DNA of 64,000 nucleotides from Haloterrigena gelatinilytica (GTDB lineage: Archaea > Halobacteriota > Halobacteria > Halobacteriales > Natrialbaceae): the NCBI RefSeq assembly GCF_013342145.1, contig NZ_JABUQZ010000001.1, forward strand, positions 682,001-746,000, written 5' to 3'. The position numbers and the translations under genes are program-made. A model generated the notes under the pieces. It did no database searches, had not been told where the DNA came from, and saw nothing but the letters and a program-made list of their open reading frames with translations. This document shows, piece by piece, positions 53,294-62,210 of this stretch (positions are counted from its first letter, which is position 1; each line of letters opens with the position of its first letter).

Positions 53294-54586
53294 CTACCGC
53301 TCGGGATGGGTCGGCGCGTCGAACCCGCCGCGAACCAGCGGCTTCGCGATGTGGCGGCGCGCACACGGCGGCACCTCGTACCAGCCGATTTCGAGGTCGC
53401 GCTCGAGCGGGCGCTCCGCCTTCCCGTCGGCGCTCGTCCCGCAGTCCCGGCACCGATACCCCTGATTCCGTCCGGCGCTCTTCATCCGGCGCTCGCAGTC
53501 GGGACAGGTCGGCGTCACGCGCTCGGTCGTCACGAGGTCCCGAACCGCGAACTTCTCGAGTTTGAGCGTCCCTCGCGCGACCTCGCCGCAGACGGTGAGC
53601 CGGTCGCCGACCCGGAGCGCCCGGACGCGGTCGCGAAACCGCTTCGTCGGCTCGAACGCGGCGCACTCGAGGCGCTGCCGCTGATCGTCCGCGCGATCGT
53701 CAGCCGCGCTCTCGAGCGCGAAGAAGACGTGCCCGCCGCGGCGCGTCTCGGGCTCGCTCGCGACCCGACCCTCGATCCGATAGGCGCGGCCGTCCTCGAC
53801 GGCCGCCAGGTTCGCGTCTCGCAGGTGGACGTCCGTCCCCTGATTGGTTACGAACAGCTGGCTCGAGGCGACGGGTTCGCCCTCGATGCGGTCGGCGACG
53901 CCGCGGACGGCGTCGGAGTCGTCGCCGCGAATCCCGTGGAGGATCGGGCCGGGCGTGTGGGGGACGCAGACGGTCTCGTCCTCGCCGCGGTCGACCGTGT
54001 CCCAGATCTCGGGGTAGCCCCGATCGGCGGCGGCGAAGACGCTCTCGCGGTCGACCTCGCGGGGCGTCCCCCAGCGGTCGGACTCGCGGTAGGAGATGTG
54101 CTCGTAGGTCCACTCCTCGAGGGCGTTCCAGGCGCCGACGGCGGCCAGCGCGCCGATCCGACCGCGGCCGTCGCCGACGTGCCACGAGCGGTAGCCGCGG
54201 CGCTCGAGCAGTTCGACGGCGTCGCGGATCTCGAGGTGGTCCCGGATCGCCCGCCGGGTGAACGCGCTTACCTCGTCGGCCACGGCGGCGGGCGCGCCGT
54301 CGGCGACGACCAGCCCCGGATGGGTTCGCTCGTCGGCGGTTTCGGCCAGCGCCTCGAGGCGTTCGCGGGCGAGGTCGAACGCCCGGTCGGGGTCGGCGTC
54401 GGTGTGAATCGCCAGCGCGGCGTTCCCCCGCGTCTTGTACTCGACGGCGGGATTGAGCCGCACGAGCAGGCAGCGCTCGACCGCACACCCTTCCCGGCGC
54501 AGCCGCTCGGCGACCCGCGCGGCGACGTAGGTCGTACACATCCCGCGGTCGCGGGAGTCGGTATCGTCGAGTCCGACGACGGTCAT
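53294..54586 (-). CDS. tiaS: tRNA(Ile2) 2-agmatinylcytidine synthetase TiaS
   Basis: Adds agmatine to C34 of tRNA-Ile(CAU) so that it reads AUA, an archaeal essential step. 430 residues: VVGLDDTDSRDRGMCTTYVA N-terminal motif, then RLNPAVEYKTRGNAALAIHT, the OB-fold region (FFALESAADDRADDQRQRLE) and a C-terminal zinc ribbon CPDCERRMKSAGRNQGYRCR, then DCG. ATG 54586 is chosen because the family starts with the DDTDS motif a few residues in. Confidence 0.95.
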   Translation of the reverse strand: MTVVGLDDTDSRDRGMCTTYVAARVAERLRREGCAVERCLLVRLNPAVEYKTRGNAALAIHTDADPDRAFDLARERLEALAETADERTHPGLVVADGAPAAVADEVSAFTRRAIRDHLEIRDAVELLERRGYRSWHVGDGRGRIGALAAVGAWNALEEWTYEHISYRESDRWGTPREVDRESVFAAADRGYPEIWDTVDRGEDETVCVPHTPGPILHGIRGDDSDAVRGVADRIEGEPVASSQLFVTNQGTDVHLRDANLAAVEDGRAYRIEGRVASEPETRRGGHVFFALESAADDRADDQRQRLECAAFEPTKRFRDRVRALRVGDRLTVCGEVARGTLKLEKFAVRDLVTTERVTPTCPDCERRMKSAGRNQGYRCRDCGTSADGKAERPLERDLEIGWYEVPPCARRHIAKPLVRGGFDAPTHPER

Positions 54587-54771
54587 CGCCGGCGATTGGG
54601 CCGGCGTCGAGTAACGCCTTTCGGGACGGAGCAGCACCGACGCCGCGACGGGCGGCGAATCGAATCAGGCGGCGGACCGATTGCCCCCGAAGAACGGAAA
54701 CCCCTATATAAGTATACTGTCGGTACGGGGGCGAACCGCGACACGGCACCCGGACATCCCGGGGAAAACGT

Positions 54772-54777
54772 CTTATA
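54772..54777 (+). promoter_or_regulatory. TATA box of the HTH regulator gene
   Basis: CTTATA 24-29 bases before the ATG at 54801. A second strong AT-rich stretch, CTATATAAGTATAC at about 54704-54717, may be another start or serve the minus strand. Confidence 0.5.
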
Positions 54778-54800
54778 CGAGGAATAGCTTACATCCCCCT

Positions 54801-55772
54801 ATGTCCCGCTCCGCACTGGTCGGCAACGTAACCGCGATGTTAGAGGACGCGGGATTCGTGGTCAGCGACCGGTGTGCGATCCGGCCGAAGAGTTTCGACA
54901 TCGCCGCGCGCCGGGGAGAGGACCTCATTCTGGTCAAGATCCTCGGCAACATCGACGCGTTCAACGAGGCGACGGGCCACGAGATGCGACGGCTCGGAAC
55001 CTACCTCGACGCGACGCCGCTGGTCATCGGCCTGCGGAGTCGCGACGAGGACCTCAAACCCGACGTGGTCTACTTCCGACACGGCGTCCCCGTCCTCAGC
55101 CCCGACACGGCGTACAACCTGTTCATCGAGGAGGTGCCGCCGCTGATCTACGCGGCCCCCGGCGGCCTCTACGTCAACATCGACGGCGACTTGCTCGCCG
55201 ACGAACGCCAGGATCGGGATTGGAGCCTCGGCCAACTGGCCAACGAACTCGGCGTCTCCCGCCGGACCGTCTCGAAGTACGAGGACGGCATGAACGCCTC
55301 CGTCGAGGTCGCGATGGAACTCGAGAACCTGTTCGACGCGCCGCTGACGAGCCCGGTTTCGGTCCTCGAGGGGGCCGACGACGTCCACGAGACGGAGGCG
55401 ACGCCGGACGATCCCGAAGCCGACCCCGACGACGAGGAGGTCGTCGCCGTCCTCACGCGGGCCGGCTACGAGGTCCACCCAACGCTTCGCTCGCCGTTCA
55501 AGGCCGTCAGCCACGAGGAAGAGGAGAAGGACGACGACGTCGTGCTCACCGGCCACTCCGAGTTCACGAAGGCCGCGGAGAAGCGCGCCCGGATCATGAG
55601 TTCGATCGGCCACGTCACCCACACCCACTCGGTCTACGTCGTCGACCGCGCCAAACAGGAGTCCGTCGACGGCACCGCGCTGGTCGAACGCGAGGAACTC
55701 GAGCAACTCCGCGACGCGGCCGAACTGCGGAAGGTCATCCGGGAGCGCGCCGAACACGAAGAGGCGGCCTAA
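54801..55772 (+). CDS. Archaeal HTH (XRE-type) transcriptional regulator
   Basis: 323 residues. [20 protein letters not shown], then the conserved [20 protein letters not shown], and a helix-turn-helix [20 protein letters not shown] (about residues 130-155), followed by an acidic hinge and a second alpha/beta part ([19 protein letters not shown]). This is the archaeal UPF-type putative HTH regulatory protein family, whose target is not known to me. Confidence 0.88.
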   Translation: MSRSALVGNVTAMLEDAGFVVSDRCAIRPKSFDIAARRGEDLILVKILGNIDAFNEATGHEMRRLGTYLDATPLVIGLRSRDEDLKPDVVYFRHGVPVLSPDTAYNLFIEEVPPLIYAAPGGLYVNIDGDLLADERQDRDWSLGQLANELGVSRRTVSKYEDGMNASVEVAMELENLFDAPLTSPVSVLEGADDVHETEATPDDPEADPDDEEVVAVLTRAGYEVHPTLRSPFKAVSHEEEEKDDDVVLTGHSEFTKAAEKRARIMSSIGHVTHTHSVYVVDRAKQESVDGTALVEREELEQLRDAAELRKVIRERAEHEEAA

Positions 55773-55875
55773 ACAGATCGGTCGGTCCTCGAGGCGGTTC
55801 GCGGCGTCGTTCTCGGTCACCGATCGATTCCGATAGAACTACCGATCACTGAGCCGATAGCTCGAGGTAACGACG

Positions 55876-56079
55876 ATGCTCGAGCAGTCTCCGGTCGCGC
55901 TGGTCAGCAGACAGCGCGCGATCCTGGCCGTCGGCGTTGCGGCGCTTCTCGTGGTGTTCAACCGCTCTCGCTTCGGCTCGCCGATCGACGCGGCGATCGC
56001 CGCCGTCGGCTTCCTCGTCGTCGGCTATCTGACCCTCACGGTCGCCGATCTGATTCTCGATCGGTTCGTCTATCCGTAG
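55876..56079 (+). CDS. Small two-helix membrane protein (67 aa)
   Basis: RQRAILAVGVAALLVVFNRS and AAIAAVGFLVVGYLTLTVAD are membrane segments. No family is recognised. Haloarchaeal composition and a plausible ATG support it. Confidence 0.65.
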   Translation: MLEQSPVALVSRQRAILAVGVAALLVVFNRSRFGSPIDAAIAAVGFLVVGYLTLTVADLILDRFVYP

Positions 56080-56244
56080 CCGAGCAGTGTCGACGTTCCG
56101 GGCGTTCCTGACGCTCCCGATGCTCTCGAGCGCACCGTCGCCGAATTAGTCCTGACGACCAGTGAAAACCCGAAAACGCCCCTCGCGAGCGCCGCTGATC
56201 GACCGCTCGACCGGGAAAACTGGGAACCGCGGGACTGGCAACCG

Positions 56245-56502
56245 TTACGCGGCGCCTTCGCCGTACGTCTCCGCTAAGTACTCGACGATGTCGTCGCTCT
56301 CCGACATCCCCTCGACGCCGTTTTCCTCGTCGCTGATGACGGGGACGCCCGTTTGGCCGCTGACCTTCTCCACTTCGGTCCGCTCGTCGTGCGAGCGGGG
56401 GACCTCGATCACGTCGTACTCGAGGTCGAGTTCGTCGAGTTTCGATCGGACTTTCGCGCAGTACGGACAGCCGGGCAGCTCGTACATCGTGATGTCGGCC
56501 AT
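56245..56502 (-). CDS. Glutaredoxin
   Basis: 85-residue thioredoxin-fold protein with CPYC in ITMYELPGCPYCAKVRSKLD, and the TGVPVIS cis-Pro motif. Reduces disulfides; a substrate of the Grx-TrxR fusion is one possibility in haloarchaea, which use gamma-glutamylcysteine in place of glutathione. Monocistronic. Confidence 0.93.
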   Translation of the reverse strand: MADITMYELPGCPYCAKVRSKLDELDLEYDVIEVPRSHDERTEVEKVSGQTGVPVISDEENGVEGMSESDDIVEYLAETYGEGAA

Positions 56503-56583
56503 GCTGTACTAGGCTCGGGCCTCGAGTCGTAAGAACGCAGTGGTTGCGACGGTCCGGGCGGGCGAAATCGACTCGAGCGGGCG

Positions 56584-57996
56584 TCAGCCGATCATGCCGC
56601 TCGTGTACACGTAGAAGTAGCCGACGAGGACCAGCGCCATGAGCCACTGTCCGTGCCGGACGTCGTCGAACTCGCCGGTCGCGGCTTTGATCAGCGGATA
56701 CGTGATGATCCCGGCCGCGAGTCCGTTCGCGATCGAGTAGGTCAACGGCATGATGGTGATCGTCAGCCCGGCGGAGACGGCCCACGCCGGGTCGTCCCAC
56801 TCGACGTCGAGGACGCCCTCGAGCATGATGATCCCGACGACGACCAGCGCGATGAACGAGGCGTAGGCGGGGATCATCGCGACCAGCGGAATGAGCACGA
56901 GCGTGGCGAGAAAGAGGAGGCCGACGACCAGCGCCGTCAGCCCCGTTCGGCCGCCCTCCTCGACGCCGGTCGAGGACTCGACGTACGTCGTGACCGTCGA
57001 GGTACCGACCATCGCGCCGACGGTCGTCCCGACGGCGTCGGCCATCAGCGGCTGGTCGATGTCGGGGAGGTTCCCGTCCTCGTCGAGGAACTCGCCGAAC
57101 TGGGCGACGCCGATGAGCGTGCCGGCGGTGTCGAAGAAGTCGACGAAGAAGAACGTGAAGACGACCAGGACGAACGTGAGCGGATCGACGCCCTGGAGGC
57201 CGTCGACGAACGCGAACAGCAGCGGCGAGATGTCGTACTGGGGCGACGTGACGACCGCGAAGGAGAGGTCGCCGCCCTCGCCGACGAGCGCCGCCGGGAG
57301 GACCGCCGTGCCAGCGATTCCCGTCAGATAGGTGAGCCAGCCGACGACCGTCGTCGCGACGATTCCGATGATGATCGCGCCGGTGATCCCGCGCGCCCAG
57401 AGGACGAACGTCAGGAACAGGCCGAACAGACCGAGCAGCGCCGCCGGGCTCGTCGCGAGATCGCCGAGCGTGACTGCGGTGTCCGGATCCGGAACGACGA
57501 CCGACATCTCGAGCAGCCCGATGAACAGGAGGAAGATCCCGATCCCGGCGCCGACGGAGAACTTCACCGGCTCGGGAAACAGTCGGATCACGTACTCGCG
57601 GGCGCCGACGGCCGTGATGACGATGAAGATAATCCCCTCGACGAAGACCGCGGCGAGCGCCGTTTCCCACGGGACGCCCATCCCGAGGACGACCGTGTAC
57701 GCGAAGAAGACGTTCAGCCCCATTCCCGGCGCGAGCCCGAAGGGCCGATTCGCGTAGAAGGCCATCACGAAGATAGCGGCGGCCGACGCGATGATCGTCC
57801 CGATGGCGACCATCTGGACGACCTCGATGTATTCGTATCCCTGGATCTGAATCGCGTCCGCGAGGATGAACGGATTGACCAGAATGATGTACGACATCGC
57901 GAGGAACGTCGTGATCCCCGCGACGAGTTCGGTACCGACGTCGGAGTCGCGTTCGCCGACCCCGAAGTAGTCGTCGAGCGTATCGGATACCCCCAT
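56584..57996 (-). CDS. NCS2/AzgA-type purine permease
   Basis: 470 residues, about 12-14 hydrophobic segments. VGTELVAGITTFLAMSYIIL, VNPFILADAIQIQGYEY, GMGLNVFFAYTVVLGMGVPW and FVDFFDTAGTLIGVAQF are typical of AzgA-like adenine/guanine/hypoxanthine-H+ symporters. The start at 57996 (MGVSDTLDDYFGVGERDSDV) fits the family; a longer frame to 58059 does not. Confidence 0.93.
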   Translation of the reverse strand: MGVSDTLDDYFGVGERDSDVGTELVAGITTFLAMSYIILVNPFILADAIQIQGYEYIEVVQMVAIGTIIASAAAIFVMAFYANRPFGLAPGMGLNVFFAYTVVLGMGVPWETALAAVFVEGIIFIVITAVGAREYVIRLFPEPVKFSVGAGIGIFLLFIGLLEMSVVVPDPDTAVTLGDLATSPAALLGLFGLFLTFVLWARGITGAIIIGIVATTVVGWLTYLTGIAGTAVLPAALVGEGGDLSFAVVTSPQYDISPLLFAFVDGLQGVDPLTFVLVVFTFFFVDFFDTAGTLIGVAQFGEFLDEDGNLPDIDQPLMADAVGTTVGAMVGTSTVTTYVESSTGVEEGGRTGLTALVVGLLFLATLVLIPLVAMIPAYASFIALVVVGIIMLEGVLDVEWDDPAWAVSAGLTITIMPLTYSIANGLAAGIITYPLIKAATGEFDDVRHGQWLMALVLVGYFYVYTSGMIG

Positions 57997-58130
57997 ATTG
58001 GATGCTCGAGCATAGCCATACGGATTAGTTAAAGGTTCTCGTCCGTCCTCGCCGCGCATCGATACATGTTCGTGGATACGTCCACCAAGCGGTAGGTTCT
58101 CGAGAGCAGCGGGCGACGGACCCGAATCCT

Positions 58131-58137
58131 CTTATCG
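58131..58137 (+). promoter_or_regulatory. TATA-like box before the small ORF and glycerate kinase
   Basis: CTTATCG 22-28 bases before the ATG at 58159. A leaderless transcript from here would start at the small open frame, not at the kinase. Confidence 0.5.
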
Positions 58138-58158
58138 CCCTCTGGAAAACACACCGCT

Positions 58159-58260
58159 ATGAGACGCCAGCGAGCCGTCCCGTCGTCCGTCGACGCGACG
58201 ACCGGGCCGAGAGTCGGAACGGATCGAACGGTCGGACGACCGTCGGGTGAGAGCGCGTGA
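58159..58260 (+). CDS. Small upstream open frame (33 aa) coupled to glycerate kinase
   Basis: MRRQRAVPSSVDATTGPRVG and about a dozen more residues; its TGA overlaps the kinase GTG by four bases. The peptide is basic and unlike haloarchaeal proteins, so a regulatory (coupling) role is more likely than a product. It could also be chance. The TATA box 22-28 bases before its ATG is the reason to list it. Confidence 0.35.
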   Translation: MRRQRAVPSSVDATTGPRVGTDRTVGRPSGESA

Positions 58261-59624
58261 TCGAGGACCGCGAGCGGGTGGCGACCACCGACGCGCGCGA
58301 CCTCGCCCTCGAGTGCGTCGAGACCGGCATCGAGGCCGGTCGGCCGCGGCGCGTGATTCGCGAGGCGGTCTCCCTCGAGCGGAGCGAGACGCAGGCGGAG
58401 TCTCGAGACGGCGCCGCCGCCGGCGATACCCTCCGCATCGCAGACGAGGCCTACGATCTCGCGGCCTACGACGAGGTGCTCGTCCTCGGCGGCGGCAACG
58501 CCGCCGCACACGTCGCCGCGGCCCTCGAGGACGTCCTCGGCGATCGGATCGACGGCGGCGTCGTCGTCACGGACGACCCCGTCGACACCGAGCGCGTGGC
58601 GGTCCGGGAGGGCGACCACCCGGTTCCGAGCCGGCGCGGCGTGGAGAGCACGCGGGAACTGCTCGCGGCCGCCGACGCGGCCGACGAGGGCACGCTCGTG
58701 CTGGCGGCGGTCACCGGCGGCGGGAGCGCGGTCATGCCCGCCCCCGCGGGCGACGTCTCGCTCGCGGCGCTCCAGGAGACGACGAACGCGCTGCTCGAGA
58801 GCGGCGCCGACATCCGCGAGATCAACGCCGTCCGGAAACACTGCTCGGCGCTGAAGGGCGGCCGCCTGGCCCGCCGGGCGGCCCCCGCGACGGTCGTCTC
58901 GCTGCTCCTGAGCGACGTCGTCGGCAACGACTTGAGCGTGATCGCCAGCGGCCCCCTCGCGCCCGACGCGTCGACCTACGAGGACGCGCTCGCGGTCGTC
59001 GACCGGTACGGGATCGACGTTCCCGACGCCGTCGCTGACCGCCTCGAGCGCGGCGCGGCCGGCGAAATCGACGAGACGCCGGGGCCCGACGATCCCGCCT
59101 TCGAGACCGTGTCGAACCACGTCGTCGCCGACGGCCTGACGGTCCTCGAGGCGGCCCGCGACGCGGCCGCCGAGCGGGGGTACGAGACGCTGATCCTCTC
59201 CTCGCGGGTCCGCGGGGAGGCCCGGGACGCGGCCACGACCCACGTCGCCGTCGCCGAAGAGGCGCAGGCGACGGGGACCCCGGTCTCGACGCCGGCGGTG
59301 ATCCTCTCGGGCGGCGAAACGACGGTGACGGTCCGTGGCGACGGCACGGGCGGGCCGAACCAGGAGTTCGCGACGAGCGCCGCCCTCGACCTCGAGGGCG
59401 GGAACGGAATCACCGTCGCCGCCGTCGACACGGACGGGATCGACGGCGCGACCGACGTCGCGGGGGCGGTCGTCGACGAGACGACGGTCGACGACGCCGA
59501 GCGAGCCCGCGAGATGCTCGCGGACAACGACGTCTACTCGTACCTCGACGAGCGCGGGGACCTGATCCGCACCGGTCCGACGGGGACGAACCTGAACGAC
59601 CTGCGCGTGATCGTCGTCGAGTAA
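58257..59624 (+). CDS. gck: Glycerate 2-kinase (MOFRL family)
   Basis: Phosphorylates D-glycerate to 2-phosphoglycerate, feeding the lower glycolytic/semi-phosphorylative pathway. 455 residues: VLVLGGGNAAAHVAAALEDV (nucleotide loop), VAVREGDHPVPSRRGVESTR, VTGGGSAVMPAPAGDVSLAA, and the C-terminal MOFRL domain with VILSGGETTVTVRGDGTGGP, then NQEFATSAALD and TDGIDGATDVAGAVVD. GTG start. Convergent with a gluconate/glycerate-type permease downstream. Confidence 0.93.
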   Translation: MIEDRERVATTDARDLALECVETGIEAGRPRRVIREAVSLERSETQAESRDGAAAGDTLRIADEAYDLAAYDEVLVLGGGNAAAHVAAALEDVLGDRIDGGVVVTDDPVDTERVAVREGDHPVPSRRGVESTRELLAAADAADEGTLVLAAVTGGGSAVMPAPAGDVSLAALQETTNALLESGADIREINAVRKHCSALKGGRLARRAAPATVVSLLLSDVVGNDLSVIASGPLAPDASTYEDALAVVDRYGIDVPDAVADRLERGAAGEIDETPGPDDPAFETVSNHVVADGLTVLEAARDAAAERGYETLILSSRVRGEARDAATTHVAVAEEAQATGTPVSTPAVILSGGETTVTVRGDGTGGPNQEFATSAALDLEGGNGITVAAVDTDGIDGATDVAGAVVDETTVDDAERAREMLADNDVYSYLDERGDLIRTGPTGTNLNDLRVIVVE

Positions 59625-59680
59625 GAACCGGGAACGGTCGACGAACGGCCGCGAGCCGAGACTCGAGGCCGACGGCGTCC

Positions 59681-61042
59681 TCAGAAGGCCAGCGTGACGA
59701 GCTGCTGGAGGAGGGCGATCCAGACGATGCTGGAGACGCCGAGCACGAGTGTGCCGACGGTCCAGGCCTGGTAGGCCGTCGCCGTCTCCATGTCCGAGAA
59801 CTCCGTGATGATCCAGAAGTAGGAGTCGTTGGCGTGGCTGACGGTCATCGCCCCGGCGCCGATCGCGAGGACGGTAAAGACCTGTCCGATCTCGGTGTCG
59901 AGTCCGAGCGAGCCGAGCAGCGGCGCCATCAGGCTGGCGGTCGTCAGGATCGCGACCGTCGAGGAGCCGAGCGCCGTCTTCATCGCCGCGGCGACGAGGA
60001 AGGCGGCGAACAGACCGATCCCCAGATCGCCGAGCGCACCGGTGATGAGGTCCTCGAGCGGCAGCGCCGAGAGGACCTCGCCGAACGCGCCGCCGGCGCC
60101 GGTGACCGCGAGGATGACCGCGGCGTTGGTGATCCCGTCGGAGACCCAGTCGTCGGTGACCTCGGTCGTGAACGAGGGAACGATCGCGAAGGCGGCGAAC
60201 GCGCCGATGAGCAGCGCGACGGCGGGGTCGCCGAGGAACAGGAGCCAGCGCTGGAGCGTTCCGGTGACGAAGGCCGGATCCTCCGCCTCGGGGTAGGCCG
60301 CGATGGAGCCGACGGCGATGAGCGCGATCGGGACGAGCAGCGGGGCGAACGAGGCCGCCCGCGAGGGCATCGTCCCGTACTCGGCCTTGATCTCGTCGAT
60401 CGTCATCTCGGGGTCGGGATCGATGTGGTAGTTCGACGCGACGCGGTCGGCCCAGATCGCGGCGACGAAGACGACGGGGACGCTGACCACGAGTCCGGCG
60501 AGCATCACCAGGCCGATGTCGGCGCCGATGATCCCCGCGGCCGCGATCGGGCCGGGCGTCGGCGGAACGAAGACGTGGGTCACGTAGAGGCCGCCGGCCA
60601 GCGCGACGCTCAGGGTCGACAGCGAGAGCCCGGACCGCTGGGCGAGCGAGCGGTTGAGCCCCGAGAGGATGACGAACCCGGAGTCACAGAAGACGGGAAT
60701 GCTGACGACGCTGCCCGTGACCGCCATCACCTGCGTCGTGTACTTCTCGCCGACGTAGTCGAGGATCGTCTCCGCGATGACGATCGCGGCCCCCGAGCGC
60801 TCGAGGCAGGTGCCGATGATCGTGCCGGCGATGATGACGATCCCGATGTAGCCGAGGATGCCGCCGAAGCCGTCGGTGACCAGTTCGGCGGCTTCGGCCG
60901 GATCGAGCCCGGCGACCAGTCCGGTCAGATACGCCGCGATCAACAGCGCGAGAAACGCGTGTAACTCCAACTTCGCCGTCGCGACGATGATAAACGCCAC
61001 CGCCGCGAGCAACAACACGACCAGTGCGATTCCGTCGAGCAT
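59681..61042 (-). CDS. GntP-family permease (gluconate:H+ symporter type)
   Basis: 453 residues with about 12 hydrophobic segments. VTDGFGGILGYIGIVIIAGT, IGTCLERSGAAIVIAETILD, VTHVFVPPTPGPIAAAGIIG and DSYFWIITEFSDMETATAYQ are GntP features. Uptake of gluconate or related hydroxy acids; glycerate is attractive because the glycerate kinase gene converges on it. ATG 61042 is chosen; GTG 61051 is in frame. Confidence 0.92.
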   Translation of the reverse strand: MLDGIALVVLLLAAVAFIIVATAKLELHAFLALLIAAYLTGLVAGLDPAEAAELVTDGFGGILGYIGIVIIAGTIIGTCLERSGAAIVIAETILDYVGEKYTTQVMAVTGSVVSIPVFCDSGFVILSGLNRSLAQRSGLSLSTLSVALAGGLYVTHVFVPPTPGPIAAAGIIGADIGLVMLAGLVVSVPVVFVAAIWADRVASNYHIDPDPEMTIDEIKAEYGTMPSRAASFAPLLVPIALIAVGSIAAYPEAEDPAFVTGTLQRWLLFLGDPAVALLIGAFAAFAIVPSFTTEVTDDWVSDGITNAAVILAVTGAGGAFGEVLSALPLEDLITGALGDLGIGLFAAFLVAAAMKTALGSSTVAILTTASLMAPLLGSLGLDTEIGQVFTVLAIGAGAMTVSHANDSYFWIITEFSDMETATAYQAWTVGTLVLGVSSIVWIALLQQLVTLAF

Positions 61043-61298
61043 GTACTGCACGGACGTTCATGAATTATGATAAGGTCTCCGATTACTCGGTCGGGAGATT
61101 GGTTCGCAAACCCAGAGAAGTACCGATAGTCCAGGCTTCCGCCCGGATCTCGTCGACTGACCTACAAATCCCGATACTTCAACACCGGTCTATTTCGAAA
61201 ACAGACACGAACGAGCCCGGTACTGGCGAGATCGTCCGCGGCCGGCGCCCGTTTCCGCGAGCCAACGTATTTTACCTCGGGGCGTGTACTCACGCACC

Positions 61299-61961
61299 AT
61301 GAGATTCGTCATCGTGGGGTACGGACGGGTCGGGTCGCGAACCGCTCGGATCATGACCGAGGAGGGACACGACGTCGTCGTCGTCGACAACGACCCCGAT
61401 CGGATCGATCGAGCCGAGTCCGACGGGTTCGAGACGGTTCGGGGCGACGGGGCCGACGAAGCGACGCTCGTCGACGCGGGAATCGAGGACGCCGTCGCCA
61501 TCGGCGCCTTCACGCCGGACCTGAACGTCAACTTCGCGGCCTGCATGGTCGGCGACCACCACGGCTGCCGGACCGTCCTCCGGATCGACGAGGACTACCG
61601 CCAGGACATCTACGAGAAGTACGCCGCGGACGTCGACGAGATCATCTACCCCGAGCGCCTCGGCGCGGCCGGGGCCAAGACGGCCATGCTCGGCGGCGAC
61701 TTCAACGTCGTCGCCGACATCGCGTCGAACCTGCAGCTGACCGTCCTCGAGATCGCCGACGACTCGCCGGCGGTCGGCAAGCGAATGAGCGAACTCGAGC
61801 TCCCCGGCGGCGCGCGGATCTACGCCCACGGACGGGCACGCGACTCGCTGACGATCCCGCTACCGGGAACCGAACTCGCCGCCGGCGACGAGATCGCGGT
61901 CATCACAGAGACCGACCGCGCCGAAGAGGTCCGGGAGACGCTCTTGCCCGCCAGCGCTTGA
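61299..61961 (+). CDS. trkA: TrkA-type K+ channel/transporter regulator
   Basis: 220 residues: an RCK/Rossmann N domain MRFVIVGYGRVGSRTARIM with VVDNDPDRIDRAESDGFE (NAD-binding), then a TrkA_C domain (MSELELPGGARIYAHGRARD, LPGTELAAGDEIAVITE). Gates K+ uptake or efflux. RCK_C domains are known c-di-AMP receptors in bacteria, and DacZ is encoded in this window, but binding here is an inference. ATG 61299, 22 bases after a TATA-like ATTTTACC (61269-61276). Confidence 0.9.
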   Translation: MRFVIVGYGRVGSRTARIMTEEGHDVVVVDNDPDRIDRAESDGFETVRGDGADEATLVDAGIEDAVAIGAFTPDLNVNFAACMVGDHHGCRTVLRIDEDYRQDIYEKYAADVDEIIYPERLGAAGAKTAMLGGDFNVVADIASNLQLTVLEIADDSPAVGKRMSELELPGGARIYAHGRARDSLTIPLPGTELAAGDEIAVITETDRAEEVRETLLPASA

Positions 61962-62210
61962 GGCACACACCGCAGTGGAGCGGCGGTGCTGGACACTGGT
62001 AGCGGCGATACCGAACGCTGTCGGCGGCAACGCTGGGAGTACGGTCGAGCTCTCGCACCAAACCAAAGGGGGAGCGAGTGGGAAGGAAGGCTGGCGCGCG
62101 GATGGGTGGAAGTGGGATGGGGAGCGTCCGGCAAGCGCGCCGGTTTCGACCACACACTCTGACGGCATAAAATCCCGTCAGACGGCCGAATGACGATAGT
62201 CAGACCGGAA
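61962..62210. other. Short intergenic region, no gene seen
   Basis: 249 bp between convergent genes. No frame of haloarchaeal composition and no clear hairpin. Confidence 0.4.
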
